Below are positions 25,593 to 34,324 of a stretch of 38,867 nucleotides of DNA, piece by piece. The notes beneath the pieces are model-generated. The model saw only the letters and a list, made by a program, of their open reading frames with translations. It was not told the origin of the DNA and searched no databases. A program made the translations under genes and the position numbers. Location of the stretch: contig JAHAYX010000025.1 of assembly GCA_018384365.1 (NCBI GenBank), forward strand, positions 1 to 38,867. The letters run 5' to 3'. This DNA comes from Clostridiaceae bacterium (GTDB lineage: Bacteria; Bacillota; Clostridia; Oscillospirales; QAMX01). Within the stretch, counting starts at the first letter, position 1. Each line of letters starts with the position of its first letter.

Positions 25593-28454
25593 ATGAAGCA
25601 CGGCGCAAAAAAACGATGCTGCCTTTTCCTGCTGCTCCTGCCGGCGCTTTTGCTCTGTACCGCGCAGGCAGCGTCATCACCGGCGCCGGAGAACGGTGAG
25701 TTTCGCGCCGTATGGGTTTCCACGGTGCTGAATCTGGATTATCCTGCCGCGCCTACGGCGGATGCTGAAAAACTGTCCCGTATGGCGGATGAAATCCTGG
25801 ACGATGCCGTGAAAATGGGGTTTGGCGCCGTCATTCTCCAGGTGCGTCCAGCGGCGGACGCCCTGTACCGGTCGGAGCTGTTTCCCTGGTCGGTTTATCT
25901 GACGGGGGAGGCCGGACAGGCGCCCGCCGGTGATTTTGACCCGCTTGCCTATTGGATCGAGGCCGCGCACGCGCGCGGACTGGAACTTCACGCATGGATC
26001 AATCCCTATCGTGTGACGAAAAATACTGCCGCGTATACCGTGGAAACCTTGGACCAGCTGCCGGAAGGTTCTCCTGCCCGCGCGCATCCTGCGTGGGTGA
26101 TCGCCTATGACGGGGCGTATTACTTTGATCCCGGGCTTCCCGAGGTTCGCGCACTTGTGGCAAACGGCGTTCGCGAAATTTTAGAAAACTACAACGTCGA
26201 TGGAATTCACCTCGACGATTATTTTTATCCCGGCCGGGACTTTGATGATTCCGCCTCCTATGCCGCGTATGGCGCGGGGCGCGATCTGGCTGACTGGCGG
26301 CGGGAAAATGTCAACTGTCTCATCCGCAGCCTGCATGACATTGTCCGCGATTATCCGGGCGTTGTGTTTGGCGTCAGTCCGGCGGGGATCTGGGCAAACA
26401 GCACGACGGACAGCCGCGGCAGCGCCACCTCCGGCGGGGAATCCTATGTACAGCAGTATGCGGATACACGCCTTTGGGTTGAGGAAGGACTGCTGGATTA
26501 TATTTGTCCGCAGATTTACTGGCATATTGGTCATTCCCGCGCAGATTATGCGGAATTGCTCTCCTGGTGGGCTGCACTTTGCAGGAATTCCGCCGTGCGG
26601 CTTTATATTGGCATGGCGGCCTATCGTGTGGACGGCGATGGGGAGGATGCCGTCTGGCAGGGACCCGACGAAATCCTGCGCCAGCTTGCATTGAACCGCG
26701 AAACCGCCGGTGTTGACGGCGTGGTGCTGTTTCGCTATGGCAGCCTTGCAGAGAACCGGCCGCTTCGGAATGCGGTCGGCGCATGGTTTGCCGAACATCC
26801 GTCCTATTCGCTTGCCGTCTGTCTGCCGGAGCGGGATATTACCACCGATCTCTCCGGTTTTTATATCGGCGGCACCTCCAACGCCGCCGAGGCACTCATC
26901 TGTAACGGGGCGCCGGTTGAAAATCGCTCGCAGAGCGGTTTTTTCGGTCTGTATGCCGCGCTTGACTATGGCCCCAACGTGTTTGAATTCGAGCAGGACG
27001 GCGTGATCGTGCGCCGCACCATTACGCGCACCGAAAGTCTCCCGGATTACCGGGCGGCGGGTGCGCTCACTGCCGCTTTCCCCGAGTCGGATTTGTATTC
27101 GCTGCCCGGCTGTCCTGTCGAGCTGCGCTGTACCGCGCCGGTTGGTGCGCTGGTAAAAGCGGAATTCGGCGGACGTGCCTATGTGCTGCACCCGGACCGC
27201 ACGCCTTCTTCGCGCGAAAGTACCGCCGCGACCACTGTGTTCCGTGCGTCCGTACTGCTGCCAGGTAAAAGCAGCGGGCTGGATGACCTGGGCACACCGG
27301 TTTACACCATGCGATGGCGCGGCGTGCGGCAGCGCATTGCGGCGGAAGGACAGATTACGCTGGTGCGTGACGGGGAAGCCCTGTCCGTCCGGATGCCGAA
27401 TGCCGTTTACGCCTATGAGGACGCCGCAGCCTCCGGCGGATGCGTGAACGAATATGCACCCGGCATGGAGGATAATGTTGCCGATATCAGCGGCTCCTTT
27501 CTCAAGCTGTCCTCCGGGTATTGGGTCCGCGCGCAGGATGTTGCTGTGCGGCAGGGCGCCGCTTCCGGAGGAACCATAAAAAGCGTGCGGCATACGCGCC
27601 GCAGCGGCTGTGAAGAAATTTCTTTTCGCATCAAGAGCGGCGCGGCAGGCTGCGCTTCCTATGATCCTGACGCCCGGACGCTGACCTTTCGGCTGTCGCC
27701 GGTGCAGAACGCCCCAGTGCCCGTGCTCTGTGCGGATTCCCTGTTCGCTTCCTGTGAAGCCGCAGCGGAAAACGGCTGCGCCGTTTATACATGGACGCTG
27801 CGCAGCGATGCGGAGCCCGGTGGTTTTTTCGTGGAAACGTCCCGCGGCGGTATCACCCTGACTGTCCGGGAAAAACGGAGGGCGGCGGAGGGCGCTTACC
27901 CGCTCGCCGCGCACACCATCGTCCTGGACGCCGGCCACGGCGGCGCTTCCTCCGGCGCATTGGGGCTTTTGGGCTCTGCGTGTCCGGAAAAGGGACTGAA
28001 TCTGGCAATCTCCGCCGCACTGGCGGAAAAGTTACGCGGGCTGGGCGCGGTGGTGATCGAAACACGCACGGACGATACCGACGTTTCACTGGAAGCACGG
28101 GTTGCCGTCTCGCGCGAGGTGCGGCCGGACCTTTTTCTGTCCGTTCACTGCAATAATCTGTCCTCTGACGCCGACATGACCGGCGTTACGGGATTTTCCT
28201 TATATTACCGGGAAGCCGTTTCCCGGACCACTGCCGGGCAGTTTTTCGACGCCTGCCTGTCAGACATTCCCGGCGCCGAGCGCGGCCTGCATGAGCAGAA
28301 TTTGTATGTCTGCCGGGGCAGCTGGTGTCCTGCGCTGCTTTTTGAAACGGCATTCCTGTCCAATCCGAATGATTTTGAAAATCTGATGAACGATGAATGG
28401 CGCGATGCCGTGACGGACGCCCTGGCGCGAGCCGTTTTGGCCTGTTTTTCCTGA
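25593..28454 (+). CDS. Secreted GHL10 glycosidase-like / N-acetylmuramoyl-L-alanine amidase fusion
   Basis: 953 residues. A Sec signal peptide (about 1-27: KKRCC, then LFLLLLPALLLCTAQA) directs it outside. Residues about 36-400 form a GHL10-type (DUF187/YngK-like) TIM barrel: EFRAVWVSTVLNLDYP opening, HAWINPYRV, VDGIHLDDYFYPG and ICPQIYWHIG. The middle about 400-770 has no clear domain. Residues about 774-953 are an Amidase_3 domain with zinc ligands His782 (LDAGHGG), Glu799 (CPEKGLNL), His852 (SVHCNN) and catalytic Glu918 (LLFETAFLSNP), so peptidoglycan stem-peptide cleavage is expected. The barrel may act on peptidoglycan sugar or other glycans; that part is inferred. ATG 25593 follows AAAGGACGG. 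Confidence 0.9.
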   Translation: MKHGAKKRCCLFLLLLPALLLCTAQAASSPAPENGEFRAVWVSTVLNLDYPAAPTADAEKLSRMADEILDDAVKMGFGAVILQVRPAADALYRSELFPWSVYLTGEAGQAPAGDFDPLAYWIEAAHARGLELHAWINPYRVTKNTAAYTVETLDQLPEGSPARAHPAWVIAYDGAYYFDPGLPEVRALVANGVREILENYNVDGIHLDDYFYPGRDFDDSASYAAYGAGRDLADWRRENVNCLIRSLHDIVRDYPGVVFGVSPAGIWANSTTDSRGSATSGGESYVQQYADTRLWVEEGLLDYICPQIYWHIGHSRADYAELLSWWAALCRNSAVRLYIGMAAYRVDGDGEDAVWQGPDEILRQLALNRETAGVDGVVLFRYGSLAENRPLRNAVGAWFAEHPSYSLAVCLPERDITTDLSGFYIGGTSNAAEALICNGAPVENRSQSGFFGLYAALDYGPNVFEFEQDGVIVRRTITRTESLPDYRAAGALTAAFPESDLYSLPGCPVELRCTAPVGALVKAEFGGRAYVLHPDRTPSSRESTAATTVFRASVLLPGKSSGLDDLGTPVYTMRWRGVRQRIAAEGQITLVRDGEALSVRMPNAVYAYEDAAASGGCVNEYAPGMEDNVADISGSFLKLSSGYWVRAQDVAVRQGAASGGTIKSVRHTRRSGCEEISFRIKSGAAGCASYDPDARTLTFRLSPVQNAPVPVLCADSLFASCEAAAENGCAVYTWTLRSDAEPGGFFVETSRGGITLTVREKRRAAEGAYPLAAHTIVLDAGHGGASSGALGLLGSACPEKGLNLAISAALAEKLRGLGAVVIETRTDDTDVSLEARVAVSREVRPDLFLSVHCNNLSSDADMTGVTGFSLYYREAVSRTTAGQFFDACLSDIPGAERGLHEQNLYVCRGSWCPALLFETAFLSNPNDFENLMNDEWRDAVTDALARAVLACFS

Positions 28455-28502
28455 TGTACCGCCGTTTCATTCTCTATTTTGCAAAAGAAGGAGGCGTTTG
28501 CC

Positions 28503-29759
28503 TTGTACACGCCGCTCGCGGACAAAATCCGTCCGAAAACACTCGACGAAGTCGTTGGGCAGGATCATATTCTGGGAAAAGGCTGTATCCTGCGCCGTAT
28601 GATAGAAAGCGGACACGTGCCCAACCTCATTTTCTATGGCCCTTCCGGCACGGGTAAAACAACCGTGGCGGAAATCATCGCGCAGCGTACCAACCGCGCA
28701 CTGCGAAAGCTGAATGCCACAACGGCTTCGACCGCCGACATCCGCGCCATTATTGAGGAACTCAATGGTTTTACCGGTCTTTCCGGCGTGCTGCTCTATC
28801 TCGACGAGATCCAATACTTTAACAAAAAGCAGCAGCAGAGCCTGCTGGAGTTCATTGAGGACGGCCGCATCACGCTGATTGCTTCGACGACGGAAAATCC
28901 CTATTTCGCCATCTTCGGCGCAGTGCTCTCCCGCTCCACGGTGTTTGAATTCCGCGCGGTTTCGCCTTCGGCCATGCGTCCGGCGCTTGAACGTGCCTTC
29001 GCTCTGGCGTACGGCGGTCCGGATAAGGTTCCGCCGATGGAGGACGGCGTGTTGGACTACCTCTGTTCCGCCTCGGGCGGCGACGTGCGCAAGGCCGTCA
29101 ACGCCGCCGAACTGATCTCCTCCGTCTCGCCGGACCGTATTGCGCTCTCCGACGCCGAAACCGTTGCCCAGCGCAGCGCCATGCGCTATGACCGGGACGG
29201 CGACGCGCATTATGACATTCTTTCTGCCCTGCAAAAGTCGATCCGCGGTTCGGATCCGGACGCAGCCGTGCATTATCTTGCCCGTCTGCTGGAGGCGGGA
29301 GATCTGCTCTCCGCGTGCCGGCGTCTGATGGTGATTGCAGCGGAGGATGTCGGTCTTGCTTATCCGCAGGCTATTCCCATCGTGAAAGCCTGCGTGGATT
29401 CCGCAACGGCCGTTGGAATGCCGGAGGCCGCGCTGCCGCTGGCCGATGCCGCAATTCTACTGGCTACCGCACCGAAGTCCAATTCCGGACATGACGCGAT
29501 CCAGGCGGCGCTCGCCGATATCCGCATGGGGCATACGGGCGCGGTACCGCGCCATCTGCAAAACGTCCATGCGGACGGCTATGGCTTTGAGCGGGAACAG
29601 GGATACCTCTATCCGCACGACTTTCCGAACCACTGGACGCCCCAGCAGTATTTGCCGGATGAACTTGCCGGGCGCGTGTATTATGAATATGGCGAAAACA
29701 AGACCGAGCAGACTGCCCGTGCCTATTGGGAGAAAATCAAGGGAGAACGGAACGCGTGA
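28503..29759 (+). CDS. rarA: RarA/MgsA replication-associated recombination ATPase
   Basis: 418 residues from TTG 28503, chosen because AAGGAGG lies 8 bases upstream; the frame opens earlier with another TTG at 28479 but without a ribosome site. A clamp-loader-like AAA+ protein that acts at stalled replication forks. Opening YTPLADKIRPKTLDEVVGQ, Walker A GPSGTGKTT, Walker B LLYLDEIQYFNKKQQQ, sensor 1 STTENP, then the C-terminal tetramerisation region (AEDVGLAYPQAIPIVKACVD, KSNSGHDAI, YPHDFPNHW). Length and motif order match RarA. Confidence 0.95.
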   Translation: MYTPLADKIRPKTLDEVVGQDHILGKGCILRRMIESGHVPNLIFYGPSGTGKTTVAEIIAQRTNRALRKLNATTASTADIRAIIEELNGFTGLSGVLLYLDEIQYFNKKQQQSLLEFIEDGRITLIASTTENPYFAIFGAVLSRSTVFEFRAVSPSAMRPALERAFALAYGGPDKVPPMEDGVLDYLCSASGGDVRKAVNAAELISSVSPDRIALSDAETVAQRSAMRYDRDGDAHYDILSALQKSIRGSDPDAAVHYLARLLEAGDLLSACRRLMVIAAEDVGLAYPQAIPIVKACVDSATAVGMPEAALPLADAAILLATAPKSNSGHDAIQAALADIRMGHTGAVPRHLQNVHADGYGFEREQGYLYPHDFPNHWTPQQYLPDELAGRVYYEYGENKTEQTARAYWEKIKGERNA

Positions 29760-29895
29760 ATTGCGCAGTTTCCGCCCTTTTTTCTCTTTATAATGCTCAA
29801 AACAACAGTGATTTGCAGAGTATGCAGGTTTTACAGCCTCTTTTTCCTGTGATTCCTGTAAAAACTGTGGATTTTTTCTGCTTTTGTCAGACTGC

Positions 29896-29928
29896 ATCCT
29901 GCACAAACACGGCTCGTTTGTGCAGGAT
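29896..29928 (+). terminator. Hairpin after rarA
   Basis: A 13-bp perfect stem (ATCCTGCACAAAC with GTTTGTGCAGGAT), 7-base loop, without a T tract downstream. It lies just before the ABC-transporter promoter and may insulate it from rarA. Confidence 0.45.
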
Positions 29929-29934
29929 TACCAC

Positions 29935-29963
29935 TTTACTTTAGCACACTAACGTGCTATAAT
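29935..29963 (+). promoter_or_regulatory. Promoter and putative operator of the amino-acid ABC operon
   Basis: TTTACT, 17-base spacer, perfect TATAAT. Inside the spacer and touching the -10 is an inverted repeat TAGCAC-N6-GTGCTA (29942-29959), well placed for a repressor. It resembles half of a CIRCE box but the spacing is wrong for HrcA. Confidence 0.6.
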
Positions 29964-30018
29964 GCCGATACGTCACATTTTAGGGACGCAATACGAAAAA
30001 AACATAGGGGTATTGAAA

Positions 30019-30831
30019 ATGAAAAAGAAGATTGTTGCCATCCTGTTGGCGGTTCTGATGCTGACCATGCTGATGTCCGGCTGCCAGAAGCCGGCCGCAG
30101 ACGATGCGGACACGGCCCGCACGTTCACCGTCGGCTTTGACGCGGAATTCCCGCCTTATGGCTATATTGATGACAACGGCGATTATGACGGATTTGATCT
30201 TGCACTGGCTGCGGAAGTCTGCGACCGCCTTGGCTGGGAGCTGAAGCTTCAGGCCATCGTTTGGGATTCCAAGGACGCGGAACTGGAGTCCGGAAACATT
30301 GACTGCATCTGGAACGGCTTTACGAAGAGCGAAGAACGCGCCGATCAGTATACCTGGACGGTTCCGTATGTGGATAACTCTCAGGTGATCGTTGTCAGAA
30401 ACGACAGCGGCATTGCCTCTCTGGCAGACCTCGCCGGCAAAACCGTGATGGTGCAGGCCGGTTCCTCCGCACTGAGCGCGCTGGAAAGCGAGGATTGCGC
30501 AGACCTGACCGCAACCTTTGGCGATCTGCTGGAAGTGGCCGATTACAATGCGGGCTTCATGGAGCTGGAAAACGGCACGGTTGACGCAATTGCCATGGAT
30601 ATCGGCGTTGCAAACTATCAGATTGCTACCCGCGGCGGCGGCTACACCATCCTGGACGAGGCAATTGCCACCGAGGTTTACGCAGTTGGCTTCCTGCTTG
30701 GCAATACGGATCTCATGTATACCGTGCAGGGCGTTCTGATGGAAATGGCGTATGACGGCACGATGCTGGAAATCGCCGAAAAGTATGTGGATAAGGGTCT
30801 TGTCATTGACTCTCTGTGTCTTTTGGACTAA
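30019..30831 (+). CDS. Polar amino-acid ABC transporter, substrate-binding lipoprotein
   Basis: 270 residues. ATG 30019 begins a lipoprotein signal (MKKKIVAILLAVLMLTMLMSGC) with lipid-anchored Cys22; the frame opens earlier but without a ribosome site. The family 3 solute-binding fold is plain: FTVGFDAEFPPYGYIDDNG, GFDLALAAEVCDRLGW, IDCIWNGFTKSEERADQY and the late LGNTDLMYTV region. The substrate is probably a polar or charged amino acid (Gln/Glu/Arg/cystine class); the exact one cannot be read. It is first in a three-gene operon. Confidence 0.92.
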   Translation: MKKKIVAILLAVLMLTMLMSGCQKPAADDADTARTFTVGFDAEFPPYGYIDDNGDYDGFDLALAAEVCDRLGWELKLQAIVWDSKDAELESGNIDCIWNGFTKSEERADQYTWTVPYVDNSQVIVVRNDSGIASLADLAGKTVMVQAGSSALSALESEDCADLTATFGDLLEVADYNAGFMELENGTVDAIAMDIGVANYQIATRGGGYTILDEAIATEVYAVGFLLGNTDLMYTVQGVLMEMAYDGTMLEIAEKYVDKGLVIDSLCLLD

Positions 30832-30846
30832 AAATTCGGTATCAGC

Positions 30847-30870
30847 GGGCGGGAGTGAACGCTCCCGCCC
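30847..30870 (+). terminator. Intercistronic hairpin after the binding-protein gene
   Basis: GGGCGGGAG pairs with CTCCCGCCC (9 bp) around 6 bases, with only a weak T tail, 25 bases before the permease. Such sites typically raise binding-protein mRNA over permease mRNA by protection or partial termination. Confidence 0.6.
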
Positions 30871-30894
30871 ATTTCTCCTGCCTGTGAGGTTTTT

Positions 30895-31536
30895 ATGACA
30901 TTTGCTACGATGGTGTCCCAGCTTGCGCAGGGACTTCTGGTTTCCATTGAGATTTTTCTTCTGACGCTCGTTGGGTCGCTGCCCCTCGGGCTTCTTGTCG
31001 CCTTTGGGCGTATGTCAAAGTTCAGACCGCTGCGCCTGGTTGTGCAGGTTTATATCTCCATCATGCGCGGCACGCCGCTGGTTTTACAGCTGATGGTGGT
31101 GTATTTCGGCCCGGCCATGCTGTTTGGCTGGAGCATCCCGCGTTTTTCGGCGGTCATCCTTGGCATGATCCTGAACTATGCGGCATACTTTGCCGAAATC
31201 TACCGCGGCGGTATTGAGTCGATGCCTGTCGGCCAGTACGAAGCAGCCGAGGTGCTCGGCTATACAAAGAGTCAGACTTTTCTGAAAATCATCCTGCCGC
31301 AGGTTTTTAAGCGCATTCTGCCGTCCGTGACCAACGAGGTGATCACGCTGGTCAAGGATACCTCTCTGGCTTATGTCGTTTCCGTTATGGAAATGTTTAC
31401 ACTGGCGAAAAAGATTGCCTCCTCGCAGACAACATTAATGCCGTTTGTGATCGCAGGCGTGTTTTATTATATCTTTAATCTCGTTGTCGCCGTGATTATG
31501 GAACGCATGGAGCGCCGGCTCTCCTATTACCGCTGA
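30895..31536 (+). CDS. Polar amino-acid ABC transporter, permease
   Basis: 213 residues, HisM/GlnP family inner-membrane subunit with about five hydrophobic segments (FLLTLVGSLPLGLLVAFG near the start, FVIAGVFYYIFNLVVAVIM at the end). The coupling EAA loop YEAAEVLGYTKSQTFLKI contacts the ATPase, and the family signature IMRGTPLVLQLMVVYF is present. It probably works as a homodimer since there is only one permease gene. GTGAGG lies upstream of ATG 30895. Confidence 0.93.
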   Translation: MTFATMVSQLAQGLLVSIEIFLLTLVGSLPLGLLVAFGRMSKFRPLRLVVQVYISIMRGTPLVLQLMVVYFGPAMLFGWSIPRFSAVILGMILNYAAYFAEIYRGGIESMPVGQYEAAEVLGYTKSQTFLKIILPQVFKRILPSVTNEVITLVKDTSLAYVVSVMEMFTLAKKIASSQTTLMPFVIAGVFYYIFNLVVAVIMERMERRLSYYR

Positions 31537-31548
31537 AAGGGAATACCT

Positions 31549-32310
31549 ATGAACATACTGGAAATGAATCAGATCAAAAAAGCCTTTGGCGATAATCAGG
31601 TTTTAAAGGGAATCTCGCTTTCCGTGGAAAAAGGGGAGGTTGTCGCGATCATCGGTCCGTCCGGCAGCGGAAAATCCACGCTGCTGCGCTGCGCGACCTT
31701 TTTGGAGACGATTGATTCGGGCGAAATCGCCTATATGGGGCAGAAAGCGGCCGTGACCGGCCAGAACGGGCACGCAGAATACGTTTCCTCCGCAGAGATG
31801 CGGAAAATCCGCGGGTATTTTGGCCTTGTATTCCAGAACTTCAACCTTTTCCCGCATTACAGCGTCTTAAAAAACGTCATAGACGCACCGGTCAGCGTAC
31901 AGAAGCGCAGCCGTCAGGAATCGGTGGAGGAAGCACGCGCACTGCTTGCAAAAATGGGTCTTTCCGACAAGGAGGAATCGTATCCTTACCAGCTTTCCGG
32001 CGGCCAGCAGCAGCGTGTCTCGATTGTGCGCGCGCTTGCCATGCACCCGGAAATCCTCTTTTTTGATGAACCTACCTCCGCACTGGACCCGGAACTGACC
32101 GGCGAAGTGCTGAAGGTCATCCGTTCCCTGGCGGAAGAGCATATGACTATGGTGATTGTTACCCATGAAATGTCCTTTGCCCGCGCGGTTGCGGATCGCG
32201 TGATCTTCATGGATGGCGGCGTGATCGTGGAGGAAGGCCGCCCGGACGATGTGATGCTGAATCCGCAGAATGAGCGCACGGCGTCGTTCCTCAGCCGTTT
32301 CACGGAATAG
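31549..32310 (+). CDS. Polar amino-acid ABC transporter, ATP-binding protein (GlnQ-like)
   Basis: 253 residues. Walker [10 protein letters not shown] at about 36-44, Q-loop in [19 protein letters not shown] signature LSGGQQQR, Walker [15 protein letters not shown] and switch His in VTHEM are all intact. It closes the three-gene operon, 12 bases after the permease, with a GAAAGGGAA ribosome site. Extra residues (about 68-85, [19 protein letters not shown]) between Walker A and the Q-loop are a modest insertion relative to GlnQ. Confidence 0.94.
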   Translation: MNILEMNQIKKAFGDNQVLKGISLSVEKGEVVAIIGPSGSGKSTLLRCATFLETIDSGEIAYMGQKAAVTGQNGHAEYVSSAEMRKIRGYFGLVFQNFNLFPHYSVLKNVIDAPVSVQKRSRQESVEEARALLAKMGLSDKEESYPYQLSGGQQQRVSIVRALAMHPEILFFDEPTSALDPELTGEVLKVIRSLAEEHMTMVIVTHEMSFARAVADRVIFMDGGVIVEEGRPDDVMLNPQNERTASFLSRFTE

Positions 32311-32372
32311 TCGTCCGCCTGCGGCCGGTTTTTCGGCATATAAAAAAATTGCGTCTGCCGAGAAATTTCTAC

Positions 32373-32401
32373 TTGACAAACGGAAGAATATCAACTATAA
32401 T
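32373..32401 (+). promoter_or_regulatory. Promoter of tRNA-Leu
   Basis: Perfect TTGACA, 17-base spacer, perfect TATAAT, 21 bases before the tRNA 5' end. Confidence 0.85.
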
Positions 32402-32422
32402 ATGTCTCGTTATGACGCATAT

Positions 32423-32509
32423 GCGCGAGTGGTGGAATTGGCAGACTCGCTAGATTCAGGTTCTAGTGTTCGCAAGGACGTGCGGGTTCAAGTCCCGCCT
32501 CGCGCACCA
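32423..32509 (+). tRNA. tRNA-Leu (anticodon CAG)
   Basis: 87 bases including an encoded CCA. Acceptor GCGCGAG pairs with CTCGCGC; anticodon stem CTAGA/TCTAG with loop TTCAGGT gives CAG. A long variable arm (GTTCGCAAGGAC) as in class II tRNAs, and a T arm GCGGGTTCAAGTCCCGC. Confidence 0.96.
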
Positions 32510-32514
32510 TGACA

Positions 32515-32561
32515 AATAATCCGAACCGAAGCTTTCTTATGGAAAGCGGGTTCGGATTATT
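32515..32561 (+). terminator. Terminator of tRNA-Leu
   Basis: AATAATCCGAACC pairs with GGTTCGGATTATT (13 bp), and an inner GCTTTC/GAAAGC helix extends it. A TTCTTTTT tail follows. Confidence 0.85.
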
Positions 32562-32581
32562 TCTTTTTCCGGGGAAAATGT

Positions 32582-32617
32582 AAACCTGCGTTCCGAAAAC
32601 AGCGGAATCGCAGGTTT
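32582..32617. terminator. Second hairpin downstream of tRNA-Leu
   Basis: AAACCTGCG pairs with CGCAGGTTT and, across one bulged T, TTCCG pairs with CGGAA; 7-base loop AAAACAG. T or A tracts are short on both sides, so its direction and role are unclear. Confidence 0.4.
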
Positions 32618-32652
32618 TACGCGTATCGGACGCTGTAAACGGCGCGTCCAGG

Positions 32653-32681
32653 GCCGTCCGGTCAGCCGGGCGGCATTTTTT
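32653..32681 (+). terminator. Third hairpin, terminator-like on the plus strand
   Basis: GCCGTCCGG pairs with CCGGGCGGC (one G-T wobble) around a 4-base loop, followed by ATTTTTTG. No gene on the plus strand needs it, apart from readthrough past tRNA-Leu. Confidence 0.5.
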
Positions 32682-32769
32682 GTGAGGATGACAGGTTTTT
32701 TGCCGGTGAGCAGCCGCGGCGGGGCGCGGTATTCCGCTGCGGCTGTGCGGGTGAACCCGGAGCGTGGAC

Positions 32770-34125
32770 TTAGAAAATCTGGATTTTCTCTTCCGATGCT
32801 GCTGCCTGCCTGCTTTGCCGGAGCATTTTGTTCGCGGCATCGTAAAGCTGGACGAAGGTCTGGCCGCGCACTGTCAGCGCACCGCCAATGCTGAGCATGA
32901 CGGGCGGCTTTGACGGGTAATCGCGGAAAAATTCCTGAACAACGCGGTACAGACGCTTTGCCTGGAGCGTCACGTCCTCGCGATGCCACACACTGTGCAG
33001 GTAGACGATGAATTCGTTCTCGCCCGGTCGGGCAATGATGTCATCACTGCGGACATTATCTTTTAACAGACGTGCAAAGTGGACCAGCAGTTCATCTGCC
33101 TCCAGACGTCCGCAGGCTGCGAGGAATGTCTCATAGTGATCCAACGAAAGAAGCAGGAGCGCACCCCGCCCGAATGCGGAAAGATTGTGCTCAATCTGCC
33201 GCTGGGCTTCGCGTCGGTTGAGAACCTGCGTCAGGGAGTCCAGCGTGGACTCCTGCTCCAGGCGCTCCTTTAAATGGACGGTTTCGGAGATGTCGAAAGC
33301 GACACCGACCATTGCGGTGCGCCCGCCGCTGACGGATAGCGGTTTGGCATTGTAGCAGATCCAGACATATGTGCCGTCCTGCTTGCGGATGCGGCAGCGG
33401 AAGCAGAGACCCTTTTGCGTACGGATGGATTCCGTGATCGACTGGGTGAGCAGCGGAGAGTCAGCAGGATGAAGAATGGAAAGAATGGAGCCGTTTGACG
33501 CGGCCAGGAGGGTTTCGTAGGTATAGCCCAGATAGTGCAGAAGAGCATTACTGATGAGGCAAAGCGGATATCTGTTTTCCAGATAGATACCCAGGATGCC
33601 GCAGGGCACGGAACTGGGTGCAAGCTGCGACAAAAGCGTCTGAAGGACAATACCGGAGAGCTTTTCCTGCTTGTCCATCAGAAAGAGCGGGATATCGAGC
33701 TTGATGCCGAAAGGTCCCGGAACGGCATCTGCATGAAGAAAGGTAATGAGGTACCGACTGTTTTCGGGGAGAAAGCCCACGGACAGGCGAAAACCGGAAG
33801 AATAGGGCACACCTGCCGTCGGCGCCGTGAACAGATCAATGCGGCACAGGCCGAGTATCATGCCGCCGGGCAGCAATTTTTCTGTGTAATCCGAGAGCGC
33901 ACAGTCCGCGGGACCGGATCCTGAACGAATGCAGCCATGCATCAGCAGTGCCAGGGCACTCCGATCCCGGACTGTCGCGCTTTCGCCCGGAAGAGTACAG
34001 AAAATATCCTCCGTAACCAGTGAAAGTGCTTTTTCGGGATTTTGTTCGGTGAAATAGGCATGGAGAAAGCAATTCAGTACGTCGTGTGCGCTTTGTGTCG
34101 GGAAAATTGGACACGCTTTTGACAT
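32770..34125 (-). CDS. SnoaL-like / PAS / degenerate GGDEF signalling protein
   Basis: 451 residues, no membrane segment. Residues about 10-135 look like an NTF2/SnoaL-like fold (HDVLNCFLHAYFTEQNPEKA, then VRDRSALALLMHGC). Residues about 165-285 are a PAS domain of the PAS_3 type (HYLGYTYETLLAASNGSIL, RIRKQDGTYVWICYNAKPL, GVAFDISE). Residues about 290-440 are a GGDEF domain (DSLTQVLNRREAQRQIEHNL) whose signature reads RPGENEF, and the metal-site region is DHYETF rather than DxDxFK. Cyclase activity is therefore doubtful, though binding of GTP or c-di-GMP is not excluded. It has its own promoter and is divergent from the oxidoreductase gene. Confidence 0.8.
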   Translation of the reverse strand: MSKACPIFPTQSAHDVLNCFLHAYFTEQNPEKALSLVTEDIFCTLPGESATVRDRSALALLMHGCIRSGSGPADCALSDYTEKLLPGGMILGLCRIDLFTAPTAGVPYSSGFRLSVGFLPENSRYLITFLHADAVPGPFGIKLDIPLFLMDKQEKLSGIVLQTLLSQLAPSSVPCGILGIYLENRYPLCLISNALLHYLGYTYETLLAASNGSILSILHPADSPLLTQSITESIRTQKGLCFRCRIRKQDGTYVWICYNAKPLSVSGGRTAMVGVAFDISETVHLKERLEQESTLDSLTQVLNRREAQRQIEHNLSAFGRGALLLLSLDHYETFLAACGRLEADELLVHFARLLKDNVRSDDIIARPGENEFIVYLHSVWHREDVTLQAKRLYRVVQEFFRDYPSKPPVMLSIGGALTVRGQTFVQLYDAANKMLRQSRQAAASEEKIQIF

Positions 34126-34166
34126 AGCTGTGCACCGTCCCTTCCCCTTGGAATGATTTTTGTCTT

Positions 34167-34195
34167 ATTATACCATATAACCGGGCCGGCAACAA
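34167..34195 (-). promoter_or_regulatory. Promoter of the SnoaL/PAS/GGDEF gene
   Basis: On the minus strand: TTGTTG, 17-base spacer, perfect TATAAT, about 40 bases before the start codon. Confidence 0.55.
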
Positions 34196-34232
34196 GAAAT
34201 ACTATCCCACCAGGGTGATTTGAAAGGCCGGA

Positions 34233-34261
34233 TTGCCAAACGGGGAAGAGTATGATAGTAT
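34233..34261 (+). promoter_or_regulatory. Putative promoter of the FAD oxidoreductase gene
   Basis: TTGCCA, 17-base spacer, TAGTAT, about 63 bases before the start codon, divergent from the promoter at 34167. Confidence 0.5.
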
Positions 34262-34324
34262 GAAGCAAGGGGAAGCCGTTTCTTTCGAAGAAGCGGCGAA
34301 TCAATCGAACAGAGGAGGAGAAAC

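Noticed and set aside
26181-27938. 585-codon open frame on the minus strand inside the GHL10/amidase gene
   Set aside because: Composition is antisense-like (Arg/Gly/Ala/Ile-rich), and the plus-strand gene has full domain support.
29942-29959. CIRCE (HrcA) operator
   Set aside because: The half-site resembles TTAGCAC, but the arms are too short and the 6-base gap does not match TTAGCACTC-N9-GAGTGCTAA; the downstream genes are not chaperones.
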